Assembly: GCA_963777325.1 (NCBI GenBank)
Contig: CAVZQE010000020.1
Location: 248,001 to 312,000, forward strand
DNA length: 64,000 nt
Direction of reading: 5' to 3'
Source: JAFAXA01 sp963777325
GTDB taxonomy: Bacteria; Pseudomonadota; Alphaproteobacteria; Acetobacterales; Acetobacteraceae
Shown here: one piece after another, positions 44,897 to 56,271 of the stretch
How the letters are laid out: each line of letters begins with the position of its first letter
Position numbering within the stretch: position 1 is the stretch's first letter
Program-made: the position numbers and the translations under genes
Notes under the pieces: model-generated
What the model saw: the letters and a program-made list of their open reading frames with translations, nothing else
Told to the model about the DNA's origin: nothing
Database searches by the model: none

Positions 44897-45140
44897 CGGC
44901 GTGTCCTTTCCTTCCGTCCGGTTGAGCCTCCGCGGGATCGAGCCCTCTCGGACACCGGACCCGAGCCGCCGAACGGCCGGGAAAGGCACCCCGCGTGTGA
45001 ATTACCGCAGCCTTGCAGGCGTCGGCGGCCCGGATATGGCTCGGCCGCTCCTTGAACGCAAGTCTTGGCGAGTCATCGGGCAAGGGGTTGCGAAACGCGG
45101 GGCGCGATGATCCAACGCCGGCCGAAGAAGAGCGAGCCGC

Positions 45141-45656
45141 ATGCGATCAACCCTGACACTCTGTGCAAGCCTGCTCTGCCTGTCGGCGCTGCCAGGGTGC
45201 AGTTCCTTCCTGTCGCAAGGCAGTTCCGCGGCGGCGGGCGTGGCCGGCGCCGGGATTGCGAACGCCGTGACCAGCAACGGCGCGGTCGCGGCTGGGATCG
45301 GCCTCGGTGTCCAGGCCGGGGCGCAGGCGGGCCTGCAATATGTGGAGAAGCGGGTCCATCACGCGGAGCAGGTCCGGATCGCGACCAGCGCTGGCAAGTT
45401 GCCGGTCGGGGCCGTCGGGACGTGGTCGGTGTCGCACGATCTTCCGATCGAGAGCGATGAGCACGGCGAGGTCACGGTCAGCCGCGAGATCAGCGGCGGC
45501 CCGCTCGCGTGCAAGGAGATCGTGTTCTCCGTCGATACCAAGGCCGATGGGGCCGACCGCCGCGCCTTCTACGTCGCCACCATCTGCCGGGACGGCGCGA
45601 CCTGGGCCTGGGCGACGGCCGAGCCGGCGACCGAGCGCTGGGGCGCGCTGCAGTGA
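45141..45656 (+). CDS. Glycine-zipper lipoprotein A (tandem paralog 1)
   Basis: A 171-residue predicted lipoprotein, lipobox LPGC in CASLLCLSALPGCSSFLSQ (Cys20). Residues 30-65 are Gly/Ala-rich (AAAGVAGAGIANAVTSNGAV, GIGLGVQAGAQAG), a glycine-zipper-like membrane or aggregation segment. The C-terminal domain includes PLACKEIVFSVD and YVATICRDGATWAWATAEPA, ending ERWGALQ; the two cysteines could form a disulfide. The stop overlaps the GTG of the next gene, whose product has the same architecture and ending. Family and function are not recognised; an envelope location is the only supported inference. Confidence 0.8.
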   Translation: MRSTLTLCASLLCLSALPGCSSFLSQGSSAAAGVAGAGIANAVTSNGAVAAGIGLGVQAGAQAGLQYVEKRVHHAEQVRIATSAGKLPVGAVGTWSVSHDLPIESDEHGEVTVSREISGGPLACKEIVFSVDTKADGADRRAFYVATICRDGATWAWATAEPATERWGALQ

Positions 45657-46132
45657 TCCGGCCGGCGCTGGCCGCAGCCGCTTCCCTGCCGCTGCTCGCC
45701 GCGTGCAGCGCGATCGGCAGCGGCGCGGGCGCGATCGTCGGCCTCGCCTCCGGCGTCGGCAGCGCCAATCCCGTGCTCGGCACGGCGGTCGGGCTCGGCA
45801 CCAAGGCCGGGGTCGACGCGCTCGTCCGCTACGTCTCGCGTAAACGGCAGCAAGGCGAGCAGGACGCGATCGCGGACAGGGTCGGCGCGCTGCCCGTCGG
45901 CGGCACGGCCGGCTGGCGGATCGAGCACACGATCCCGGTCGGCGACGAGGCGGGTGAGGTACGGGTGATGCGGCTGATCCCGAACGCGCTCGCGCCTTGC
46001 AAGGAAGCCGTGTTCACGCTGCGGGATGGCGAGACGAGCCGCTCCTACACGACAACGGCCTGCCTGCAGGGCGCGCACTGGAAATGGGCCGAGGCCGAAC
46101 CCGCGACCGAACGCTGGGGCTTTCTGCAGTAG
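45653..46132 (+). CDS. Glycine-zipper lipoprotein B (tandem paralog 2)
   Basis: A 159-residue predicted lipoprotein coupled by GTGA overlap to paralog A. Lipobox LAAC in LAAAASLPLLAACSAIGSG. The Gly-rich segment (IGSGAGAIVGLASGVGSANP, LGTAVGLGTKAGV) is followed by ALPVGGTAGWRIEHTIPVGD, matching KLPVGAVGTWSVSHDLPI of A. The paired-cysteine region PCKEAVFTLR...TTTACLQG leads to AEAEPATERWGFLQ, nearly identical to the end of A. The pair evidently arose by duplication and then diverged mainly in the middle. Start is GTG at 45653. Confidence 0.78.
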   Translation: MIRPALAAAASLPLLAACSAIGSGAGAIVGLASGVGSANPVLGTAVGLGTKAGVDALVRYVSRKRQQGEQDAIADRVGALPVGGTAGWRIEHTIPVGDEAGEVRVMRLIPNALAPCKEAVFTLRDGETSRSYTTTACLQGAHWKWAEAEPATERWGFLQ

Positions 46133-46308
46133 CGCGGGTCGTCCGGGCAATGTCTATTCCTTGCTCTGTGCAGATTGCGCGCTATCACGGCCCTAGCGGA
46201 TAAGGAGCGGTGCCGCATGAGCGTGAGGGTGCAAGGGGGCAGTTTACACGAGCGCGTGCGAGGCATCGCCAGTCGAGTGCGGGCTCAAAATGGGAAGAAG
46301 CGTTACAC

Positions 46309-46898
46309 ATGACAAAGGCACGCTTGTGGACTAGCGTGCTCTTGGTGATGGCTGGGTTTGCATTCTGCTAATCTCAGCAGTTGTCCTTGAATTCTATCTT
46401 CATTTCAAAGCTGGATATTCAACAATAAAGGATTTCTCGCCTCTTTTGATCGCGACGGGTGCCGCGTACCTCGCTTACTGTTTTCAGCGGCGCCACGCCT
46501 TCCTAGTATCGCTGCGAGACCCATGAAAGGAGCTTATCGAAGCGAAGGGCGAGTTGATCGAATACAGGCACAATCCGGAACCTGATCAAGCCGCCTTCAG
46601 CAAGGCCCACAGGGCGCTCTCGAAGGCAATTGATTCCGTTCGAGGGGTCTATAGGAACGTGGGAGAAACCGAGAAAGAGATAGGTCTATACCCGTTCCAG
46701 CCGCTTCGTGACATGCTGAAAGTGCTGGACAGGTTGGGTTGCGACGATGCCACGGCTGACAAACGGCACGCAGCACGCACACATTTCATCCGGTCCTGGA
46801 ACGCATTGCGGTGGGCTTTTCTGAAGGAATTTTCTACGCCCGAACCTCCTCACCCTATCACAGACTACAACGCGTCAGACCCCCGTCGCGCCGGTTGA
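46309..46898 (+). pseudogene. Broken low-GC membrane-anchored protein
   Basis: Starting at ATG 46309 the product reads MTKARLWTSVLLVMAGFA, then hits a stop. Shifting frame near 46360 continues a hydrophobic helix (ILLISAVVLEFYLHFKAGYS) and a second one (LLIATGAAYLAYCFQRRHAF). An in-frame TGA follows near 46525, and the same frame then runs from 46554 to 46898 as a charged helical domain (FSKAHRALSKAIDSVRGVYR, HFIRSWNALRWAFLKEFSTP). The parts make sense as one protein: two membrane segments plus a cytoplasmic helical domain of about 115 residues. Base composition is far lower in GC than all surrounding genes, suggesting acquisition by transfer. I do not recognise the family. Sequence error may explain one or both breaks. 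Confidence 0.5.
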
Positions 46899-46946
46899 GA
46901 TTGCCGATAGATGTCGAGCTGAACGCTACCTGGGCGTGACCGCGCG

Positions 46947-47438
46947 TCAGACCCAAAGCCTTCGCAGCGGCCCATCCGGCCCAACCACCGGATCGGTCTC
47001 CGGCAACGGAACGCGCACGATGTTGGCGATCACGCGCTTGCGCTGGCTGATGTCGTCGCGGCAGATGTCGTAGTGCCCGCCGCCCGGATAGGCGCCGACC
47101 ACGACCAGATCCGGCGTCTGCCCCTCGTTGCAGTGGCCGACTCCGGCCGGGATCACGACCACGTCGCCCGCCGACAATCGGACGGGCGTGCCGCCGATGC
47201 CGCCGAACATCACGTCCACCGTTCCCCGCGCGATGCCGAGCACCTCGTGCGCGATGCTGTGGAAATGGTGATAGCGGAAGATGCCGTCCCGCCAGCCGTT
47301 CGACCAGCCGTTCTGCCGGAAGATCATCTCGATCGCATCGTCGTCGGGCGGGACGGTCTCGCGATAGAGCAGCAGCGGCAGCGGCGAGTTCGGGATGCCG
47401 CCGGACTCGGCCAGCACCAGGGTTTGCGGCTCGCTCAT
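46947..47438 (-). CDS. Cupin domain protein (YjlB-like)
   Basis: A 163-residue single cupin barrel. IFRYHHFHSIAHEVLGIARG supplies the first cupin motif (two His and Glu as metal ligands) and GDVVVIPAGVGHCNEGQ the second (His). Together they suggest a mononuclear metal site. The rest, including VGAYPGGGHYDICRDD, resembles YjlB-type proteins of unknown reaction. It follows dnaE by four bases and is likely co-transcribed. It could be an enzyme or a binding protein; no substrate is indicated. Confidence 0.82.
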   Translation of the reverse strand: MSEPQTLVLAESGGIPNSPLPLLLYRETVPPDDDAIEMIFRQNGWSNGWRDGIFRYHHFHSIAHEVLGIARGTVDVMFGGIGGTPVRLSAGDVVVIPAGVGHCNEGQTPDLVVVGAYPGGGHYDICRDDISQRKRVIANIVRVPLPETDPVVGPDGPLRRLWV

Positions 47439-47442
47439 GCCC

Positions 47443-50853
<3,411 letters not shown>

Positions 50854-50961
50854 GGCCCCTCCCTAGCACAGGAATCCGGCGCCCACGAACCGGTCGGCCG
50901 CCCCGCAAAAAAGGGAAGAGCTGAAACAAAGGGGTGGACTTGCCGCAGGATGCGGGATAGC

Positions 50962-50995
50962 CTGAATTGAAATACGAGACTGAATAAAAATACGA
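50962..50995 (+). promoter_or_regulatory. Direct-repeat operator candidate upstream of the sugar operon
   Basis: Two 16-base copies, CTGAATTGAAATACGA at 50962-50977 and CTGAATAAAAATACGA at 50980-50995, match at 14 positions with an 18-base period. They lie 19 bases before the Shine-Dalgarno-preceded start region of the first transketolase gene, in AT-rich sequence that contrasts with its surroundings. A weak promoter can be drawn through them (TTGAAA at 50967 and TACGAA at 50991). The likely binder is the SorC-family regulator encoded at 58557, inferred from context. Confidence 0.5.
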
Positions 50996-51052
50996 ACTTG
51001 CGGGAGGACGGTCATTCGTACCAACTCGGATGAGATTGCCGCGTCTCCCTCG

Positions 51053-51892
51053 GTGCGGGACGCGATCCGCCACGCACCGGATGCTGAACGCGCCGCCCTC
51101 CTGCGCCACGCCGCGCGGGAGGTTCGCGTCACCATTCTGAAGATGATCGGGCGGGCCAAGCTCGGGCATGTCGGCGGGGATTTCTCGGTCGCCGACATCC
51201 TGGCCACCCTTTTTTTCGGCGTGATGACAATCGACCCTTCCCGTCCTGACTGGCCGGAGCGCGATCGCTTCATTCTGAGCAAGGGCCACTGCTCGGCCGC
51301 TCTCTACGCCGTGCTGGCGAAAGCCGGTTTTTTTCCCGCCGAAGAGCTGCAGACGTTCATGGCCCCTCTGGCCAGGCTCAACGGGCATCCGAACCGGAAG
51401 ATCCCGGGCGTGGAAGCGAATACCGGGCCCCTCGGCCACGGCCTGCCGGTCGCCGTCGGCTGCGCCATCGCGTCGCGTCTGGCCGGCGCCGATTGGCGCA
51501 CCTTCGTCGTGCTGGGCGACGGCGAGTTGCAGGAGGGCAGCAACTGGGAAGCGGCGATGGCGGCCGGTCATCGCGGCCTATCGGGGCTGACCGCGATCGT
51601 CGATCGCAATCGCTTGCAACAGGGCGCGGGCACGGAGGAGACCAACCGGCTGGAGCCGCTCGCGGACAAGTGGCGCAGCTTCGGCTGGGACGTGACCGAG
51701 ATCGACGGTCACGATTTCGGTCAGCTCTACGCAACACTCGCCGCCGCCGGCGCCGGCCGGCCGCGTTGCGTGATCGCCCACACGCAGAAGGGGCGCGGCG
51801 CGTCGTTCATGCAGGACCGCGTGGAATGGCACCACAAAGTGCCCTCGCCGGAGCAGATCGCCCAGGTGCTGGCGGAGCTCGACGCGCCATGA
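51053..51892 (+). CDS. Transketolase, N-terminal (thiamine diphosphate) subunit
   Basis: One half of a split transketolase, 279 residues. GHVGGDFSVADILATLFFGV and GPLGHGLPVAVGCAIASRLA are standard blocks, and VLGDGELQEGSNWEAAMAAG is the GDG-x-N thiamine diphosphate/metal motif, complete with Asn. GTG 51053 has no Shine-Dalgarno sequence. An in-frame ATT at 51014 follows GGAGG by six bases and may be the real start, adding 13 residues. The partner subunit overlaps downstream. Split enzymes of this type act on ketose phosphates; one characterised use is cleavage of apulose 4-phosphate in D-apiose catabolism. Whether this copy uses that, xylulose 5-phosphate or another ketose phosphate is not known. 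Confidence 0.9.
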   Translation: MRDAIRHAPDAERAALLRHAAREVRVTILKMIGRAKLGHVGGDFSVADILATLFFGVMTIDPSRPDWPERDRFILSKGHCSAALYAVLAKAGFFPAEELQTFMAPLARLNGHPNRKIPGVEANTGPLGHGLPVAVGCAIASRLAGADWRTFVVLGDGELQEGSNWEAAMAAGHRGLSGLTAIVDRNRLQQGAGTEETNRLEPLADKWRSFGWDVTEIDGHDFGQLYATLAAAGAGRPRCVIAHTQKGRGASFMQDRVEWHHKVPSPEQIAQVLAELDAP

Positions 51893-52827
51893 CCGAAGCC
51901 GCCGAAACATTCGACTGCCGCCAGGCCTTTTGCGACGAGCTGGTGGCGCTGGCACGCGAGAACCCGCGCATCGTTGCGGTGTGCAACGACTCGGTCGGGT
52001 CGAGCAATCTCGGCGCGTTCCAGCGCGCGTTTCCCGACCGGCTGATCAATGTCGGCATCGCCGAGCAGAACATGGTCGGCGTGGCGGCTGGCCTCGCCAA
52101 TGGCGGTTTCGTGCCGTTCGTCTCAGCCGCCGCGCCGTTCCTGACCGCGCGCGCCATGGAGCAGATCAAGGCGGACGTTGCCTACAGCCACCACCACGTC
52201 GTGCTGTGCGGCCAGAGTCCGGGCGTATCCTATGGCGAGCTGGGTCCGACGCACCACTCCATCGAGGACATCGCCTGGATGCGGGCGCTCACCGACATGA
52301 CGGTTGTCGTGCCGGCCGATCCGCGACAGACGCGGCAAGCCGTGCGCTGGGCCGCCGGTGCCGGGCGGCCGCTGTTCATGCGCGTCAATCGTTTCAAGGT
52401 GCCGGCGACGACGCCCGATGACGCGCCGTTCGAGCCCGGCCGCGCGCTGACGCTGCGCGATGGCGGCGATCTCACGATCCTGACCTATGGCACGATGGTG
52501 CCACGGGCGCTGGACGCGGCCGCCGCGCTAGCTTCGCGCGGCTTGCAGGCGCGGGTACTGAACGTCCACACCATCTCGCCGCTGGACGAAGAGGCGGTGC
52601 TGCGCGCCGCCGCCGAGACCGGCCGCATCGTGACGGTCGAGGAGGCTGTCGTGCGCGGCGGCCTCGGCTCGGCGGCCGCCGAGCTGCTCGCGTGCCGCCG
52701 CCCGACGCCGATGCGCATTCTCGGGATTGCGGGATTCGCGCCCACCGGCAGCGCCGCCTTCCTGCTCGACCATTTCGGCCTCAACGCGGACGGCATCGTG
52801 CGCGCCGCCCTCGAACTGGTGGGCTGA
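51889..52827 (+). CDS. Transketolase, C-terminal subunit
   Basis: The complementary half, 312 residues, containing the Pyr domain and C-terminal domain. RLINVGIAEQNMVGVAAGLA carries the glutamate that activates thiamine diphosphate. SHHHVVLCGQSPGVSYGELG followed by PTHHSIEDIAWMRAL includes the His pair of transketolase-type active sites. ILTYGTMVPRALDAAAAL begins the C-terminal domain. ATG 51889 overlaps the stop of the N-terminal subunit gene (ATGA), so the two are made in equal amounts. The active site forms at the interface. Confidence 0.9.
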   Translation: MTEAAETFDCRQAFCDELVALARENPRIVAVCNDSVGSSNLGAFQRAFPDRLINVGIAEQNMVGVAAGLANGGFVPFVSAAAPFLTARAMEQIKADVAYSHHHVVLCGQSPGVSYGELGPTHHSIEDIAWMRALTDMTVVVPADPRQTRQAVRWAAGAGRPLFMRVNRFKVPATTPDDAPFEPGRALTLRDGGDLTILTYGTMVPRALDAAAALASRGLQARVLNVHTISPLDEEAVLRAAAETGRIVTVEEAVVRGGLGSAAAELLACRRPTPMRILGIAGFAPTGSAAFLLDHFGLNADGIVRAALELVG

Positions 52828-52831
52828 GACG

Positions 52832-54301
52832 GTGCCCGCGCCGCTGATCCTGGCGATCGACCAAGGCACCAGCGCCACCAAATGCGCGCTGGTCGATGCG
52901 GGCGGCAACATCGTCGCGCGCGGCGCGGCCTCGATTGGCGAGGCTCATCCGCGACCCGGCTGGGTGGAGCAGGACGCGGCGGAGATCTGGGACAGCGTAC
53001 GGGCGGCGGTGCGGGAGTGCCTGGACGATCGGAACGCGCGCGCGGTCGCGGCGGTCGGATTGTCCACCCAGCGCGAATCGCTCGTGCTGTGGGATCGCCG
53101 CAGCGGCACGCCGCTGGCGCCGATGCTGAGCTGGCAGGATCAGCGCACCGCCGCCCTGTGCGACGGGTTGCGTTCGGAGGCGACGGAGCATCTGGTGCGA
53201 AGCCGCAGCGGTTTGCCGCTCGACCCGATGTTCTCGGCCGCCAAGGCGCGCTGGCTGCTTGACGCGCACGATCCCGACCGGTCGCGGGCGCGCGCGGGCG
53301 ACATCCGGCTCGGCACCGTGGATTCCTGGCTGCTGAGCCGCCTGTCGGCGTCGGCGCATCTGACGGAAGCCGGGAACGCCTCCCGCACGCAATTGCTGAA
53401 CACGAGGGCCGTGGACTGGGACGACGACCTGCTGGCGCTGTTCGGCATACCGCGCGCGGTACTGCCGGAAATCGTGGCCTCGGACGGGCCGTTCCCGGCC
53501 GCGCGCGGACTGCCGCCGCTGCCGGACGGCGTGCCGGTGCTGTCCGTCATGGGCGACAGCCACGCCGCTTTGTACGCGCATGGCGCGCGGGCGCCGGGGC
53601 AGGTCAAGGCGACTTATGGCACCGGCTCGTCGGTGATGGGCTTGCTCGCCGGCCCCGGCGATCTCGATCCCGGACTGTGCCTGACGATCGCCTGGCAATC
53701 GGGCGAGCCGCGCTTCGCCGCGGAAGGCAACATCCGCTCCTCCGGTTCGGCCCTGCGCTGGCTCGCCGATCTGTTCGGCCGCACGCCCGCCGATCTGGCC
53801 GAACTCGGCGCGAGCGCGCGGGCGAGCGGGGTCGCGCTGGTGCCGGGATTCACCGGCCTCGGCGCGCCGTGGTGGGATCGCGAGGCGGTGGGACTGATCG
53901 CCAATCTGCGCCTGGACACGAGCCTCGCCGACCTCGCCCGCGCGGCGCTGGACGCGATCGTGCAGCAGGTCGGGGACGTGATCGACGCCATGCGGCGCAG
54001 TGTGGGCGAGGTCACCGAGCTGTACACCGATGGCGGACCGAGCCGCAGCGAGGCGCTGATGCAGATGCAGGCCGACCTGCTGGGCTGCCGCGTCTCGCGC
54101 GCGCGGGACGCCGAACTCTCCGCGCTGGGCGTCGCGCACATGGCGGGCATCAGCGCGGGGATCTGGTCAGTGGACTCGCTCGCAGCCCTGCCCCGCCCGC
54201 GCGACACCTTCGAGCCGCGCATGGACGAAGCAAGCCGCCAAGCCGCCCGCGCGCAATGGCGCGGCGCCGTGGCCCGCGCCCTCGGGAGGCAACCCACATG
54301 A
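52832..54301 (+). CDS. FGGY-family carbohydrate kinase
   Basis: A 489-residue sugar kinase of the ASKHA fold. ILAIDQGTSATKCALVDAGG is the first phosphate motif. VGLSTQRESLVLWDRRSGTP and MLSWQDQRT resemble glycerol kinase more than xylulokinase. MGDSHAALYAHGARAPGQVK holds the catalytic Asp region, TYGTGSSVMG is the second phosphate loop, and ELYTDGGPSRSEALMQMQAD the adenosine-binding block. GTG 52832 begins four bases after the transketolase stop. It would phosphorylate the ketose made by the operon's dehydrogenases, giving the transketolase substrate. FGGY specificity is not readable from sequence. Confidence 0.9.
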   Translation: MPAPLILAIDQGTSATKCALVDAGGNIVARGAASIGEAHPRPGWVEQDAAEIWDSVRAAVRECLDDRNARAVAAVGLSTQRESLVLWDRRSGTPLAPMLSWQDQRTAALCDGLRSEATEHLVRSRSGLPLDPMFSAAKARWLLDAHDPDRSRARAGDIRLGTVDSWLLSRLSASAHLTEAGNASRTQLLNTRAVDWDDDLLALFGIPRAVLPEIVASDGPFPAARGLPPLPDGVPVLSVMGDSHAALYAHGARAPGQVKATYGTGSSVMGLLAGPGDLDPGLCLTIAWQSGEPRFAAEGNIRSSGSALRWLADLFGRTPADLAELGASARASGVALVPGFTGLGAPWWDREAVGLIANLRLDTSLADLARAALDAIVQQVGDVIDAMRRSVGEVTELYTDGGPSRSEALMQMQADLLGCRVSRARDAELSALGVAHMAGISAGIWSVDSLAALPRPRDTFEPRMDEASRQAARAQWRGAVARALGRQPT

Positions 54302-55293
54302 CCGCTCCGACCAGCACGACCGCCAGCAGCGTTCCGAAGACCGGAGCGGGCATCGCCGCGCTGCGCTGGATCGCGACCGCCCAGGGACCGCTGATCGGGC
54401 TGGTGCTGTTGTGCGTCATCTTCTCGGTCGCGAGCCCGGTCTTCCTGTCGTTGCGCAACGCGCTGAACGTGATCGACCAGGTGACGGTCATCGGCATCCT
54501 GTCGATCGGCATGACCGCCGTCATCGTCATCGGCGGCATCGACCTGTCGGTCGGATCGGTGCTGGCGCTCTGCACCATGACGATGGGCTGGATGTTCCGG
54601 GACTACCACCTGCCGTTCGCCTTGTGCATCGTGCTCGGGCTGGCCGCCGCGTCCATCGCCGGGCTGGTCAACGGATTGCTGGTCACACGGGCGCGCCTGC
54701 CTGCGTTCATCGCGACGCTGACGATGATGTCGGTCGCGCGCGGCATCGCCAATCTCACGACCGACGGCGAGCAGGTCGTGGGGTTTCCCGACTGGTTCAC
54801 CGCCCTCGCGACCGTGCGCCATTTCGGCTTTCTCTCCGCGACGGTCGCGATCTTCATCATCCTGGCGGTTGTCGCCTTCGTGTTCCTGCGCTTCCGCGCG
54901 ACCGGCCGCAGCCTGTACGCGATCGGCGGCAGCGGCGAGGTCGCGCGGCTGGCGGGCATTCCGGTGCGGGCGCTGACCGTATGGGTCTATGTCGCGGCCG
55001 GGCTGCTGTCGGGCATCGCCGGGATCATGCTCGCGGCGCGCCTCGATTCCGCGCAGCCGAGCGACGGTCTCGGCTACGAGCTCGACGCGATCGCCGCCGT
55101 GGTGGTGGGCGGAGCCAGCCTGAACGGCGGGACCGGCGGGATCGGCGGCACGGTGATCGGCGTGCTGATCATCGGCGTGCTGCATAACGGCCTCAACCTC
55201 GTCAGCATTTCGCCGTTCGTGCAGCAGATCGTGGTGGGCGCGGTGATCGCGGTCGCCGTGACGTTCGACACGTTGCGGCGGCGGGAGGGATAG
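54298..55293 (+). CDS. Sugar ABC transporter permease (RbsC-like)
   Basis: A 331-residue inner-membrane permease of the ribose/xylose/simple-sugar class. About ten membrane segments are visible. ILSIGMTAVIVIGGIDLSVG is the hallmark RbsC block, followed by LVNGLLVTRARLPAFIATL and AIGGSGEVARLAGIPVRALT near the ATPase-coupling loop. VVVGGASLNGGTGGIGGTVI is the C-terminal signature. ATG 54298 overlaps the kinase stop. With the binding protein and ATPase that follow, it forms a complete importer for a sugar or polyol. Confidence 0.94.
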   Translation: MTAPTSTTASSVPKTGAGIAALRWIATAQGPLIGLVLLCVIFSVASPVFLSLRNALNVIDQVTVIGILSIGMTAVIVIGGIDLSVGSVLALCTMTMGWMFRDYHLPFALCIVLGLAAASIAGLVNGLLVTRARLPAFIATLTMMSVARGIANLTTDGEQVVGFPDWFTALATVRHFGFLSATVAIFIILAVVAFVFLRFRATGRSLYAIGGSGEVARLAGIPVRALTVWVYVAAGLLSGIAGIMLAARLDSAQPSDGLGYELDAIAAVVVGGASLNGGTGGIGGTVIGVLIIGVLHNGLNLVSISPFVQQIVVGAVIAVAVTFDTLRRREG

Positions 55294-55347
55294 CGCCGAC
55301 GACGAGGATTCCGGACCATCACAGAGAAACGCAAAGGGAGTGAACGA

Positions 55348-56271
55348 ATGACCAGGACCATCATGCTCGCCACCGCCTCTATGCTGGCGCTCGCCGTCGC
55401 GGCTCCGGTCCGCGCCGAAACCGATGTCGGCCTGGCGGTCGCCAATTTGCAGGCGAACTTCTTCAATCAGATCAAGCAGTCGGTCGAAGCCGAGGCGAAG
55501 GCGAAGGGCGTCTCCGTCACCACCGACGACGCGCACGGAGACAGCGCGACCCAGGTCAGCCAGATCCAGGATCTGATCACCAAGGGCGTCAAGGCGCTGA
55601 TCTATATCCCGGCCGGCGCCACCGCCGCCGGCGTTCCGGTGCGGGACGCGCATGCGGCGCATATCCCGGTCGTGGCGGTCGATCGCACCGCGCCGGACGC
55701 GCCCGCCGACACCTTTATCGCGACCGACAGCGTGGCCGCCGCGAAAGAGCTCGGCGACTATGTGTGCAAGATCACGGGCGGCAAAGGCAACGTCGCGATC
55801 ATCCAGGGCCAGATCGGGACCACGCCCGAGGAGGACCGCAACAAGGGCTTCAACGAGGCGCTCGCGAACTGCCCCGGGCTGAAGGTCGTCGCCAAGCAGG
55901 CGAGCAAGGCCTGGCACCAGGACGAGGGCTTCGCGATCGCGCAGGACATGCTGCAGCGGAACCCCAACATCACGGTGTTCTTCGGACGCGCCGACGCGCT
56001 GGCGCTCGGCGCGGCGCAGGCGGTCAAGGTCGCCAATCTGGATCATCCCGTGACGATCGTGGGCTTCGACGGCGACACGGCCGGATTGCTCGCGGTGCAG
56101 AACGGCACCCTGGCCGCGACCATGACGCAGAAGACGCAGCACATGGGCAAGCTCGCGCTCGACTCGGCGCTGGAACTCGCATCCGGCAAGCCGGTGCCGA
56201 AGATGCAGCTGCAATCGGCGGAGCTGACGACGAAGGCGAACGTCGAGCAGTTCATCAAGCAGCATCCGTGA
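55348..56271 (+). CDS. Sugar ABC transporter substrate-binding protein (RbsB-like)
   Basis: A 307-residue periplasmic binding protein (Peripla_BP_4 family). The signal peptide is MTRTIMLATASMLALAVAAP with likely cleavage at VRA-ETD. DVGLAVANLQANFFNQIKQS begins the ribose-binding fold, and DLITKGVKALIYIPAGA, VVAVDRTAPDAPADTFIATD and TIVGFDGDTAGLLAVQNG line the cleft. In RbsB-like proteins these regions contact the sugar hydroxyls. The order permease, binding protein, ATPase differs from the classical rbs order. The ligand is unknown. Confidence 0.93.
   Translation: MTRTIMLATASMLALAVAAPVRAETDVGLAVANLQANFFNQIKQSVEAEAKAKGVSVTTDDAHGDSATQVSQIQDLITKGVKALIYIPAGATAAGVPVRDAHAAHIPVVAVDRTAPDAPADTFIATDSVAAAKELGDYVCKITGGKGNVAIIQGQIGTTPEEDRNKGFNEALANCPGLKVVAKQASKAWHQDEGFAIAQDMLQRNPNITVFFGRADALALGAAQAVKVANLDHPVTIVGFDGDTAGLLAVQNGTLAATMTQKTQHMGKLALDSALELASGKPVPKMQLQSAELTTKANVEQFIKQHP

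Noticed and set aside
44897..45140. Riboswitch or structured leader in front of rpsB
   Set aside because: S2 autoregulation through the leader is known in other bacteria, but no specific conserved structure could be identified by eye in these 244 bases.
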